Assembly (NCBI RefSeq): GCF_030867095.1
Contig: NC_081828.1
Location: 54,452,434-54,516,433, forward strand
Origin: Alligator mississippiensis
Lineage: Eukaryota; Chordata; Crocodylia; Alligatoridae
Direction of reading: 5' to 3'
DNA length: 64,000 nucleotides
A program made the translations under genes and the position numbers. Under the pieces are notes generated by a model. It searched no databases. It was not told where the DNA came from and saw nothing but the letters and a program-made list of their open reading frames with translations. This document shows, piece by piece, positions 45,142-58,500 of the stretch. The stretch's first letter is position 1. Each line of letters starts with the position of its first letter.

Positions 45142-48100
45142 TTGCAATAAAGAACACTAAACAATGTAGTACAATGAAATCAAAAGACAACAGCAAGGAC
45201 TCTTATGCACGGGCATTTTTTTAAAAATGCTCTAGGTTGCCTGGAGATCTTGTCCAGGCCCTGCAAACAAGTTAGAGGCTCCAAATAAGGTATCACCTAA
45301 ATAACCATAACCACATACTGCTACAGTTACTTTCATCTAAAGATCAAATTCAAAATCAATCAGTCAGTCTCACAAGGCCTCTCTGAGGTAGGCATTGTTA
45401 TACCCATTTAACAGAAACTCTGGCACAGAAATATCAATTAATTTGCCCAACATTTGTAACAGCTGGCAACATCCAAGGACCAAAATACCCAGTCCCCTTC
45501 TCCACCAGCCAGGTCAACATGGAGATACACTGTAGAAATGGCAATATGGGATCCAATTCAAGATCCTACAGCCAGACACAGTGCGTACAAAGCAGGTAGG
45601 CTTCACAAGCTAAAAGCATGATTTACTTACACAGGGTGCTTGTTGTACATGACTGGCAGGAATTCATCTACAGGTAACATCTTGCTGAAAGGTTCAGCTC
45701 CAATCAACTTCTGAGCCCCTTGCAAGGAGATTACATATCCCAGCGTCCAATAAGAATAATCTGCTTCCACAAGGTTCATTACATTTGGAACTGCCTTTTC
45801 AGGCCGTTCTACCTGCATCCTTTTCCGTCCAATGTAGCTGAAAGGCAGAAATCCAGGGCAATGAATATAAGGCCCATTTCCAGGGTTGGCTTCACAGTGC
45901 AAGTGTACAATGCCTAGGACCTCAGGCCTTCCTGCTCTAAACCAGTCATTTCACTTAAGTGCATCTCACGATCCAAATGCAGCTCATGGAATTTCCTACC
46001 CCATGACTGGCCTCGTATTAATCCAGAGGAACACAGAGAATACAACCCACTCAACTGAAAATACACGCAGTGAAATACTGGAGGACTGTTTGGAGACTCC
46101 CAGGAGCTTCTGGCTATAGTTCCATCAGTCAACTGTCAAAAGGTTGGGGCACAGTACAGAGATGACTTATCTGAAAACAAATCTCTTGTCTATCGTACGC
46201 AAGAAGTACTGGACTCAAGTTTGGATGTGTGTCTAGGGTGATGGAGAACACCAAATTCAGTGACTTTGATAAAAAACATCCTGAGAGAGGAACAATTCTG
46301 CAAGGTCTTCAGCTTCTTCTTTAAATGACCTAATGCAGAGCCTCTTGGAGATTGCACACTAGTGCTGAACATCACTGGCAATGAACTCAGGCTGGAACAG
46401 GTCTCTGGCAAAGTACATTTGCTGGCGAGCTTGCAGGGTTCCCTTTGATGCTCTTTTGGAATCAGCTTTTTCTTATATGACTAAACAAAAGGATTCAAAC
46501 CCTCTGTTCTTCTCCCAGCCTTATAGTGAGCACATGTATTCTTAGGCCAAAGGGGGAATGCTTCAGTGGGAACTCAACTCCTTCTTGAACTCATTCCTAT
46601 ACCACTGGATGCAGCTCTTCATTAAAGAGGGCAGTACCTGCAACGTGCTTTGTTTTATCAAAGCTTTATCCGCACAAGCCCCTTTGAAGATGAACCCGTT
46701 TGCTGACTGAAAACTTATGCCTCCAGTGTGCTTTTCCAGTAAACTACAGGCAGCCTTTTCTAATTATAATTATGATCTAAGGTCTGCTACATTTGCATTG
46801 TTAAAATACTCAATATGCGCATGATTGGAAAGGGGATGCAGAGGGAGAATTCCCATTTGGTCGACAGCAGTGAAAGCTCTCAGAAGAAACGTCACTTACA
46901 TGAGCTCCCAGTCTAGCTGCGCTCGTTCAATATCATCCATCAGTTTCATGAGCTTCCTCTTAAACTGATGCTCAAAGCGCACATCATCTTCAATAACAAG
47001 TGTCTTCTCTAGCTCTCTCTTCACCACCTGGAATAAACATTTTCAAAAAGGGATTGCTGTGGCTCAGGCACTACTAAGAGTCCATTCCCACACCTACTGA
47101 AGTGTCGCTTTGGACTCTTCTGGGAGCAGGACCAAGCCCTGATGCTGTATTGGAGAGCTCAAAGACCATTTACAAAGGGATGAAACAATCCAACAGTTGT
47201 CACCTGACCTTCATCATTCACCCATGGGGGGCGGGCAGGCAGGCATGAGTCATCCTGGGAGGCAAACTACTATCCCTACTGGCACTACATGACTGCTTCA
47301 CTGTCTGAGTGAGGATCCCCTGGGATGAATAGGTTCAGAGATTTCCCACTTTTCTCATTCCCCAGTACTGGTGTCAGGTCAGGTTTGAGGCACACTGGCA
47401 GGATATAAGCAAGCCTGAGCTGCCTCTGTTGGACAGGCTCAAATAATGGAAAGTCACAAAGGTGACAACACATTCAGTTCCAAAGGTGGATCCAGGATTT
47501 TAAAAACAGGGGTGCAGGAGCAGTGACCAGCACAGTAGGGGTGGCTGCACCCTCCACTCCCAGTTTCTCTGGTCCAGATAGGTGGGCAGACCACACTGTG
47601 GGAACAGCCAGAGACTTCTTTTAAGCCCCTGAAACAGGTAAGAATTATTCACCCCACACTTGGCATCCCCTCTCTTCCTCTCCAAACTCAGCAGCACCTT
47701 CCCTCTTTCCTCCACCCCTTTCATTCTCTTTACTTATGCCTCTGTGCAAAAAGGGGAGAACCCCTCACCACTGTTGTTGTCTTGGCCACTTCTATCCCAC
47801 TACCCTGCTCCAGCTGGGTTGCATGGGGGTTGCATAGAGAGCCAGCCTTGTCTGGGGACAGTGGCAGCAGCAGAGAAGTTCCCCTTTCCTTGTACCTGCT
47901 CCCAGGCTGGTGAGGAACACCTGAAGTAAACGGGCTGGGAAGAGGAACCCTCCTGCCATGACCTTTGTGCCCAGCTGAGCCCAGACCCCTGCACAGTCTG
48001 GCTGGAGCAGAACAAGAGTGGTTCTGGAGCTCTCCCTGCCCCTGGGTCAGCTCAAGACAGCAGCAGTGGTAAGTGGGAAGCAGGGGGATGGGAGGTATTG

Positions 48101-51100
48101 CTGAGCATGGAAGGGAAAGGAAGGAGGTGCTGACAGTGGGAGGGATTCTTACCTGTTTACAAAAGTTTTCCAAAGGGAAAAGAATGCTTTCTACCAGGAA
48201 AAAAGTGGCCATGAGTGACCAGAGTCCTGGCCGCCAACTTGTTGTCATCCACCTGACTGACAGGGAGACGTTCATCGTATAAAATGGTGATGGAAAGCAT
48301 TTGGGGTCTCCAAGGACATCAGTGCCAAGCCTTACTTAGACAGCAGTATAGTCAAGAAAAACTTCTTGAGCCAATGATTCAGCTGTTTCTGTTTCTTGCT
48401 TCTTCCGCAAGTAGTTTAGTTTCAGAGATTTTCCTTTATCTTAAAATAGAGTTCAAAACTGAAAAAAATTACCGAATATCCTAACAAAACATAAGAACTC
48501 AGGAGATCATGTGACCATTTATCATATGTGGAGAGATTTAAGTAAGATTGTGTGTGTATGTTTTGACAAATGATACAAACATCAAATTAATTCTCTTCTG
48601 GAATGCTGGCAAGCTGTTTAGAAATGCTTTTTTATTTGATCAGGCTACAAGGACTAGAAAATGTTCCCCTGGGACAATCAGATAAGTTTTATTCCTCCTC
48701 CTCTGGGAAAGCTGTGAAACATGTTAAATTTTAGAAAGCATTCTCTGATGATGAAAGTGCATCTCCAATGAATTCCATCTTGAAGGAAATTAATAATCAT
48801 TACCTGAAAAAAAATCTAAAAGAAATTATTCAAATTTTGTGGAAATAACTCTGGCTTTGAAAGCTGCCAAGAATTATTTTATCATCCTCAGCTGTAACAA
48901 GAGCAGACAACAATGACTGCTAATTTTGTTTCTGCAGAAGCAGGAACTAGGACAAGAGAAGGCACTGTTATAATCAAAGAACGTTTTGTTGGATCTTTGA
49001 ATACGACATACTATAGGCACTGGAATGCCAGAAGTTCTCCTTGAAGAGCAAACAGAAATACAAATCTCACTCTATGATCTGAAAGATCAAAGCTAGACAA
49101 CATGGCAAATAGGAAAAGCAAACAAGAATTGTTCAGAAGAGCATTCAAGATCTGAACAAAAGAGCACTTCTGCCCCATGTAAATCACATTCTTTGAGTCT
49201 CCTATTCAATGATGCTGGAAGTTGCTGCATTGAAACTGAAGTATTTTTCACTGGGGTTTGAATGTTTATATTTTCTGTAATCTCACTGCAGTGTTTGGAT
49301 GTAATGCACCAACATGTGATAATCTGCTTCCAAAATTCTTAAGTGAAGTGAGACTGGAAAGTGGAATTGATGAGCTGGAAAATCAAAGCTACCTTTCCAC
49401 AGGAAAACTCAACTTAAGAGTCTGAAATAAAAAGATAAGGTTTGATTAAGAGGCCAGAGATGAACAATTAACTAAAACTAAAAAGAATTATAAAGTCATT
49501 TTTTCTGTTATTTTTAATACTGCCATAGCCAGCCACAGAAAGATTTTTATGATTTACAGAGCACCATAGCTGTCCATTTTTCTACAGGAGTTGTCTGAAA
49601 AATTAAAAATGCACCACAAAGAATGACACAAATAATGCACTGTCTTAAGAAATGGATAGCATGATGAAGACTTTAAATGCCCTGGATCTTTGTAATGAGC
49701 TTCAAGTTCTTGGCAGGCAGCTGAACCCTGGAACATGCCCAACAGCCACATTGGAGTTTCTGTGCAAAAATAAGCTTTTGTCCTTTTTACCAAACATATC
49801 CATTGCACTCTGGGTTCTAATAAACTTGCTGGCATCTGTCACAAGCAGAGAACACGGTTTTTCTAAACTTAAGCTTCTGAAAACATATTTTAGTAGTGTT
49901 AGAGAGGTGGCTCAGGAAATATGTGAGTGGCAAGGATTGTTCTGGGTGATATCTTTTTACTGGACCTACAATAGCTCAGTCTTGCTTGGTGGGTTTTGCT
50001 TTAATTTCTCTTGGAAGCTAATTTGCAGAGGATGGTAACTTGCAGAGGACATTGATCTCGCATTCAAGTTAGAAAAGCAACAAAGCTCCAATCTGGCTAC
50101 AGCAGGAAAAGTAAAATTCACTTAAGATGCTGGCTGTTAGTTCCACATCCTTGTAAATAAAAAAATTAAAAAATAAAAGGTTTACACTTACAAGATTAGT
50201 TATGCATTTGACTTTTAAGCTCTTCACTTTCTTTCATATTTACATCACCATCAACAAACAACAGTGAAGAATCTAAATATTTTAGACTTTTTTGAGGAGG
50301 AAGTTTAGGATGGGAAGATGGAGCAAGAAAATGCTCCTGCCTACCCTTGATAATAGGTTAAAGTAGACATAGCTAACAACAATATGGTCCATAAAGGACA
50401 AAAACAGTCAAGCATGTCAAAAGTCAGGTCTTGTCTCTTATGCATTATTTTTTTAATGTGAGAATATCACTATTTACTCACTAGTAGGGCTGTGTGAAGC
50501 TTTGGGTGGTGATTTGATTCGGAGGAGGCTCGGCCTGATTTGGTGGCCGAATCTCCAAATCTGAATTGAATCAGGGGACCAATTAAAAGGTCCTAAATGA
50601 TTCGAAGCTCTCTGAAACTTTGGAAAAGATTTGGAGAGCTTCGATGATTTGAACAGTCCCTGGTGGCTGCAGCGGGGAGCTGCAGTCGGACTCGGAGCCA
50701 GTAAGGAGGGAGCAGGGTAGGGGGGACTGGGGGAGGGGACTATGGGGGGATCCATCCCAGCCCCCAGCCCCTGCCTGCTCCCCCAGCACCCCCGTGACTG
50801 CCCCGCCTGCCGCAGCTCCAGGTACTTTAAAAAAAAGCCTCGACTCACTGGGTGCTGCTGGGCGGGGGGCGATCCCTGCTGCCCCCTCACTACCCCATGT
50901 TGTATGGGGGCTCTGCCATGAGCCTCCCACTCCCCCCCCCCCCACGGCTGCCCCGCCCACCCCAGCTCTGGCCCTTTAAGAAAAAAAACAAAACAAAAAA
51001 TGAGAAAAACCCCAGGACTCACGGCTCCTGCAGTGGCCTCAGGGCTATGGGGGGTTGTGCAGAGACCCCATGCAGTATGGGACAGCAGTGGAGGGCAGCG

Positions 51101-52454
51101 GGGATTGCTCCCCCGCCCGGCAGCATCTGGTGAGGCAGGGCTTTTTTTTTTTTTTTTTTCCAAGTGCCAGGAGCTGGGGTGGGCAGGGCAGCCATTGCTG
51201 GGCTGGGAGAGCAGACAGGGATGGGCCTAGCTGATTCGGAGATTCGGCAGTATCCAAATCTCCAAATTAGATTCAGCCGAATGGATTTGGGACAGTGATT
51301 CTAATCACCAAATTGAATCACTGTCCTCCGAATCAGCCGAATCCGAAGCAAATACTAGCTGCTTCACACAGGCCTACTCACTAGTACTATTAGTAGGTTG
51401 TTTGGTACAACTAGATTGAACAAAACCAGCCAATGATACTAGGTGAACACCAATGGATTTAAAGCAGATCTTGCAGAACGTCGTACCCAACTTCTCATTT
51501 TTCAAGTCACTTCCACTGGTTCTAGGCTGTTTGGTTTAAAACTCTGCATTTTATTCTCTGCCACAAAAATGTACTGTATCCTGTTTACACTACAAACCAA
51601 GGCATAACAACCAGGTTCTGTGCCCTGAGTGGTAGCAGTCAGGCCAGTGACAGCAGCAATGTCTGTCCCTCTTGCGTCCTACTCTACTGGGGTACCCAGG
51701 CTGGTGCCACAGTTACCCAGCCTTAGTTATGCAGCTGACTACAGTCACACACTTTGGGCTTTGATTATTTTATACTTGTACAGTACCTGGTACAATAAGG
51801 CCCTTAACCTCACTTGGATTTCCAGACCTATTTCTGAAACAAAAACACACCATCACATTTGTCTTTGTCCAGTCATCTCTACCTCCTACTTTCCAACCCA
51901 GCGTGTTCATTTCACACAGCATGGATTGTCCAGGAAGATTTGAATGTTCTGATTATGTTCCATATTACCCTGATATAGCCCAATCCTCTTGTTACCAGGG
52001 TTCTGGGTTTTCTGTTCCCCATGGGAAAACAGAGAAAAATGTGGATTTCCCCCTTTACCTGAGAAAAATACAACTTTCTCATTTTGATGGAGAAACCTGT
52101 GGATTTTGCAGTTTTGCAAAGAGCTCTTATAGGGAGGGAGGGAGGGAGTTAAGCAGGGCTAGGGCTGCTGCCCAGCCAGGTGGTGCATGGGGCTTGGGGC
52201 CCGGGGCCAGAATGCATGGCCACAGGGCCCCAGCGGGAAGCAGGATGGGGATGTAGGTGGCTTGAGCAGGAGGCGGGGGGATGGGGCTGTCTTCCTGCAG
52301 CTGCACGTACTCCCCAGGGGGCGTAGGGGGACCCATGCCTCCCAGATCTGTGCGTACGACAGGGGCGGGTGCAGGCTCTTCAGTGCGGGCTTGGGCTCCC
52401 CGCCCTGCTGCCCTCCCTCTGGGCCTCTGCAGCCCAGTGGGTGCAACTTGGCAC

Positions 52455-52537
<83 letters not shown>

Positions 52538-55500
52538 TCAGTTGAACACAATACATATATAGTGGCTTTTCATTTTAATCATGGATATTAGGGTTTTTAT
52601 CAGAGAATTTGCAATTTTTTATCAAAGAAAACCAGGATCCCTGCTCATTACTATACACGTAGCACTCAAACTCCCCTGGCCACAGGAAGCATGTAATTTA
52701 GCCACTCCATAGAATGCTCTGTTCCCCTTTAGTGGTGGCTGAGGCACATAACAGAAGTTGCTGAACATGCTGCAGCCTATGGCTATTCAACCTGGGTATC
52801 CTAAGTCAGGCTAAAGAGGCTGGTGCTTTATGATCTGGGGTAGCACGCTCAGCGTTTTAGGTCTTCAGCAACCATGCAGGGGTGTGGCACTGCACAACCT
52901 GGCTGGGAGAAACATTCAGTAGAAATGGAAAATTTTTTGAAGTTTCTGCTTTTCATTTTGATTACATGAAAATGGCCCAATATTGAGACCACACTAGTCA
53001 GTTTCCCAAGTTTTTATTCAAAACAGACTACTTCATAATGGAAAAAAATCATGATAAAATCACGATAAAATCACACTACCATAGGTAATCTCTTGATGTC
53101 TACAGAACACAAGATTTAAAAATCTGATCAACACCCGTATCAATCTCTTCACATCAAAATTGTCCATGCTTGATTGTTTTTCTGCACAATCTCCGTGGGG
53201 GAATTTTGTGATAAAATAATAGAATGGAAAAAATTCTCTGAATCCCACCTTGCCCAGATCAAAATTGCCCCAAACTGACCTGCTAAAGAGTTAGTAAAAA
53301 TGGCCCTTAAAAAATGTTTGGATAAAGTTGCACAGATTGGGAGCTGCTTGAATATCAAAAGCAGAATGGGAACTGAGGGGTACTTAGCTCCTTTTTACTA
53401 AGTGCTGAATGTGCCTCAATAAGTTTAGGAGTCCCATTAACACTAATATTTAAAAATCTTAGTCCACTCAATATTGTGGTTTTATTTATAGCAAAATAAA
53501 AGAGACTACTAAAAACATGCACCATTACCCTCCCTCAGCACCCTATAATACCCAGAGAGAACAGAGATTATTTACCTCCTTCCAGATATAGTAATGACTA
53601 AGAAAGCAGCCAATTTCACCCCTGGTTAATGGCCTGGAAGAGTAAGGGTCCCGGTAACCAGGTAGCATGTCAATATTCAGAGCTTTTAGCTGACTTGTAT
53701 TCAATGCCCTGAGAAAGAGAGAGCTTCTTTAAGTATTAGGAAAAATTTGTGAGTCCTACTGTTTTTTTACTCAGGCCCAGAGTCAGCAAAATGGTTTGGC
53801 AGTGAAAAACCAAAGTGTTCCTGACCTTAGGAGCCCCTTTGCACACGTGGTTGCCTACTGTTTAATATCTAACTAATTTCTAACTCAAGCTAAACTTAGG
53901 TAAGGCTACTCTAGCCTCCTAACCTAATAGATTCAAGAAACTGTAGTCTTAACAGTGGTTTATCCAGAATCTGACCTTGCCAATTTTGGTAACGTTTCAG
54001 AGGATCCAAATGATACAACTATAGGATATCTTGTTCACTTTACACTATCATGGATTTTTCTTATTTTTTGCATTTCTCTCAGCTTGGACCATAGGTTTGG
54101 AACAGTCAGAATTACTGTTTTTTATGGGAAGCTTCACTTTATAGTTCTATTACCCTAGCACTAGGCAAGCAAAGAAAAACTGCGAGATCCAAAAGTTGCA
54201 GCTAATTCTGCCTATGATTTCTTGTGTGGCCTTCTTCAGTCACTTGGCTTGGGATTTTCAGAAGGGTCTAGTTAGGCAATGAAGTCCCAAGGACTTTTGG
54301 ATGGGATTTCGAGACCCAACTCTCTTAAAACCAATTGAAAATCCCAGCTTTAACCACAATGCTGTGGTTTCTTAGCTCTAAAATAGGGCTTGATATATTG
54401 TTTTGAGATGTGCAGTTATACATACTAGGACAGTGGTAGCATAACACAATACTGCAGAATTTGGGGTTGGAATATTGTAAGGGAATATTTAAATGCCTCC
54501 AAATGCTCCAAAGGAGGTTCCTTTCTTCAGTGTCGTAAAAAAAAAGTGATTCACAGATCTTTGCCTTAAACTGACCTTTACTCCTCAGCTTGGACTACCT
54601 CACAGATTCTCTAATGGATGCTGATTAAAACAAGATGCAGAAGTAGTACAGCAGCAGCACAATACCCTTCTACTTTTGCAAAATGACATCACAGTACATG
54701 AAAAACTAAGTAAGCCCACCTTCCTTAACAAAGTCAGAGCATCAAATATAAAAGGCCTGCTACACAGAATCAGACCTTTCATAGCACATGCAACACCGGA
54801 CAGAACTCACTTTCCATCCACAGCTTCCATAATTTTGACTGCAATCTCCTGCTCATAGAGGGTCCGCAGCATTCTATCCCGCCTGTCTGTTCGACGCTTC
54901 AGGTTGATCATGAAAATCTGGGTGGGAAGAGAAAGAAATCAGAACTCTGGCTCCATGTGAAGCACAGATCATAACTACTCCCAAAGCTTAATAGATTTTA
55001 GACCTCGTTAAAGTGCCAGGAACATTTCCAGTAAAGGGAGCTGTTTTCAAATTGTTTATAAATTTTATCAAACTTGTACCTCTGGAGCTGAAATTTTGAA
55101 TATGTGTTCTTAGATGCAGCTTGTTTTCATGAAGAGTCAGAGGGAAAAGTAGATTTTCAAAAATAAAAAGGAAGTAGGAAGAAGAACTAGTAAAGAAAGT
55201 TCAGTAAAGTCTAGTAAAAAAAAATTCTCTGACTTCTGACTTCCTTTGATCTGTTTTAGCAGCTTACCTATGTGGGACAGAAAGGTGAAATGTGAGTAGA
55301 GCATGGAGTCAAATTTTGAAAACTGCCTAAGTGCTTTTCCAAAAGCACACTGCATTTCCAAAAGTGACTTCAGCCCCTAAAGATTCAGATAGGCACCTGG
55401 AATCCCACTGCATGCCTATCTGCATCTTTGGAGGCCAAAATATTTTTTTTTCAATCTGGCCCTTTCATACTTGAGTTCCTAAACCTCATCAACAGTCTGC

Positions 55501-58500
55501 AGGACTTTGGCTCCTATAATCCTGAGAAAGAAAAGTATTTGTCGCTTTCTTTTCCATGTTACTATGTCTGTCCATGGTCACATAAAAATCCATTGTCATT
55601 TGAGCGAGTTCTAATTTTTTTAATTCATCATACGTTATATGTGGATGCTGGGCTTTGTAATATGATGTAATTTTCTTTATGTAGCCCATATTCCACTGTC
55701 ATTACAAATGCATGTGCACAGAACTCCCATTCAGCATGGGTTCAGGTCAAAGCCCACTGAAGTCAAAAGGAAGGACTCCCTTTGACTTCAGTGGGTTTTG
55801 GATCAAAATCTGCATGCGCACTTGACATCCTGTTGATTCCACACACATACATGTTTAGAAAGATGAGCTGAATTTCTTTTAGCGTGATGCTGCATATAAC
55901 TATGATTTGCAACAATGTGTCTAGGACAAGAGACCTGCCAGATCAGATACTGATCTGGACTCGGGTTGGTCTGGTAAAGTAAAGGTACTATAAAGTGGCT
56001 CTAATCGTACAGAGGAGGATTCCATGCGGCTGATGGACCTTTATGGGCAGTGAATAAAGAAGGACTCTATATACTGAATAGTGAAATGAAATGAAATAAA
56101 AAAATCATACTGAACAGCTGCCACATTCCCCAAGTGCTGTATGTACTAAAAGAAGAGGCCCTGAACTGTATGTGAACGTGTCATTAAAACTGGCCTGGTA
56201 ATATATGTACACCAGGAAGCAGTTAAGATTGGGCAGGCAACCTTAAATTTGCCTTTTCCTGATTTTTACCTGCTTCACTTTGTCACCATCCCATTTTTAT
56301 TGAAAAAACCCCCTGTGGAGTTCAAGCAAGTGCTGATTTCAATTGTGCCATTCACTTCTGGATCTTAACTGCCAGATACAGGCTTCTGTTTTCAGCCCTT
56401 CCTTGCCCAGTGAAGTGTGAGCCTTCATGTTCATCACAGATGCAAAGGGGGTAAGGGGTCAGCAGGTAGTCAAGGACAGAGACCTTTCTACAGTGTTGCA
56501 CCTGTCTCTCTTCAGGATTACTGATGTCTCTATCACTCTAGTATCTGGGGGCAGGTGGAAGCAGGTTCTCTTTAATCCAGGTGCAGGCGACTATTTTGGG
56601 TGGAGGGCTGCTTAATGAGTTTTGGTGAGCTGTCAAGGGCCGCAAGGGTAGCCCCACCCCTTGACAGTTGCCCCACCCCCTTGTCGCCATTTTATGACCA
56701 GAAGTCCCACCATTTAACCCTTGACCTTTGCCACTAGAAGTCCTTCCCCTTGTCCCCTGGAAATACTCCTTTTGGGAGGGGAGGGGTTGCCATCTTAGAA
56801 CCCCCAAAAAACAAATCATGCAATAAAAGTCAAACACCTACTATAACAATTTTTAATTTTATTACAAAAAATATTTTTGTCATGATTTGTGTTTGCATAC
56901 TGTATATAGAGGTGGTTGCATAATAACTCAAAAATAAATTCTTAGTTTTGTATATTATGGGGGGTGTGTGCGTGTGGTGGGTGTGGGTGTTTGGGGTGTG
57001 TGCATGGTGGGGAGCGGAGGGTGTGGTTGTGCGGTAGATTGTGGGGAGGTTTGTGAGGGTGCGAGTGCGTGGGGGGCATAGGGTAGGTTGGGGGTCATGG
57101 GGGCAGGGTGTGGGTGTGAGAGAGGTTGGGAGGGTGGGGACCTCCCATGGTCCCCCCATGGCACAGCAGCTGCAGGTGGGGTGCTCAGGGCACAGGTGCC
57201 CCGCTGGGCACAGCTCTGGCCAGCACTGCACATCGCAGCAAGGGGCACAGCCTCTCCACCAGGCCACCTATATCGTGTGCGCTCCCTGGCACTCATGCTC
57301 AGTGCCTGCACTCACACAGCAGGGAAGGAAGCCCCATGTGCTGGAGCCACCAGTTGCCTTTCCCACTGGGGCTGCACAGCACTTGAGAGAAGCCCTGTAC
57401 ACTGGAGCCACCTGCCTTCCACACCCCCAGGGGAAGGCACCTGGGGCTTCCCTCCCATGGAGTACAGCCCCTGCAGAGAAGGCAGCCAGCTCCAGCACGT
57501 GGGGCTTCTCTCCAGTGCTGTGCAACCCTGGAAGAGGCAGCTGGCTCCAGCACGTGGGGCTTCCCTCCCTGCTGTGTGAGTGCAGGGGCTGCATGTGAGT
57601 GGTAGGGAGTGCCGGCGATATAGGCAGCCCAGCAGAGGCTGCGCCCCTTGCTGCAATGTGCAGTGCTGGCCAGAACTGCGCCCCACAAGGCACCCGCACC
57701 TTGAGCACCCCATCTGCTGCTGCTGCCACTGCCTGCCGGGGCAGCACCCCATGGAGGGAGTGTGGGGGTGTCCCCACATGCTGCCCACCCCAGCTCTTTC
57801 CCCACCCAGTTCCCCTCCGCATGGGCTCTGCACTGCTGCCAGCCCCAGCCCCATGCTCCTGCCCAGCTGCAGCCCTGCCCCCACTGCTTCCCCACCTGCT
57901 GCTCGGAGCAAGCAGGAGACCGGGGAAGCAGAGCAGGTCCCCGGGGGCTGCAACAGCAGACCCACATGGAAGCTGCACACTGGCCGGGCTGGGCCGTGCC
58001 ACCCATGAGGGTGGGAGCCAGGCAATAGAGTACATTTTTGGGGCTGCATGTACACGTGGGCACCTTGCTCTCACCCTTGTAGGCAGAAGAGCTGGGCAGG
58101 GCACAATTTGTTGGGGGGCCCTGCGGGCCAGCTGAAAGTGCTTGATGTGGCCTGCAGGCTGTATTTTGCCCGCCCCTGCCTTAATCACTACAGATATTGG
58201 AAATCTGCTGTCTTGTCAGATCTACAATTGTAACACAGACACAAAGACTGGGTAGAAGAATGAGATTTCTATGTAGCACCAAGTCCAAACTATGCAAACA
58301 TATGTTCCCTGGGCCATGATGGATGGCAGGCCAGGCACATACCTTAGTGGGTAAAGTGCAAACATTTCTGGCCTCATGCAAGTAAAGACAAGTGCAGTCT
58401 AAACCTCAGTCAAGCAAAAAACAGACTGAGCCACATCCAAATGCAGCAATAATAATAAAAACAAAATGGGCAAGCAAATGTAGCCACAAAAGACAGCCCA

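Noticed and set aside
50474..51163. 229-residue minus-strand open frame
   Set aside because: Inside the 892-bp hAT. Composition-driven, with no recognisable motif.
57268..58188. 306-residue minus-strand open frame
   Set aside because: It lies wholly in the GC-rich palindromic interior of a hAT element. Parallel long frames exist in other frames and on the other strand, with no domain or splice context.
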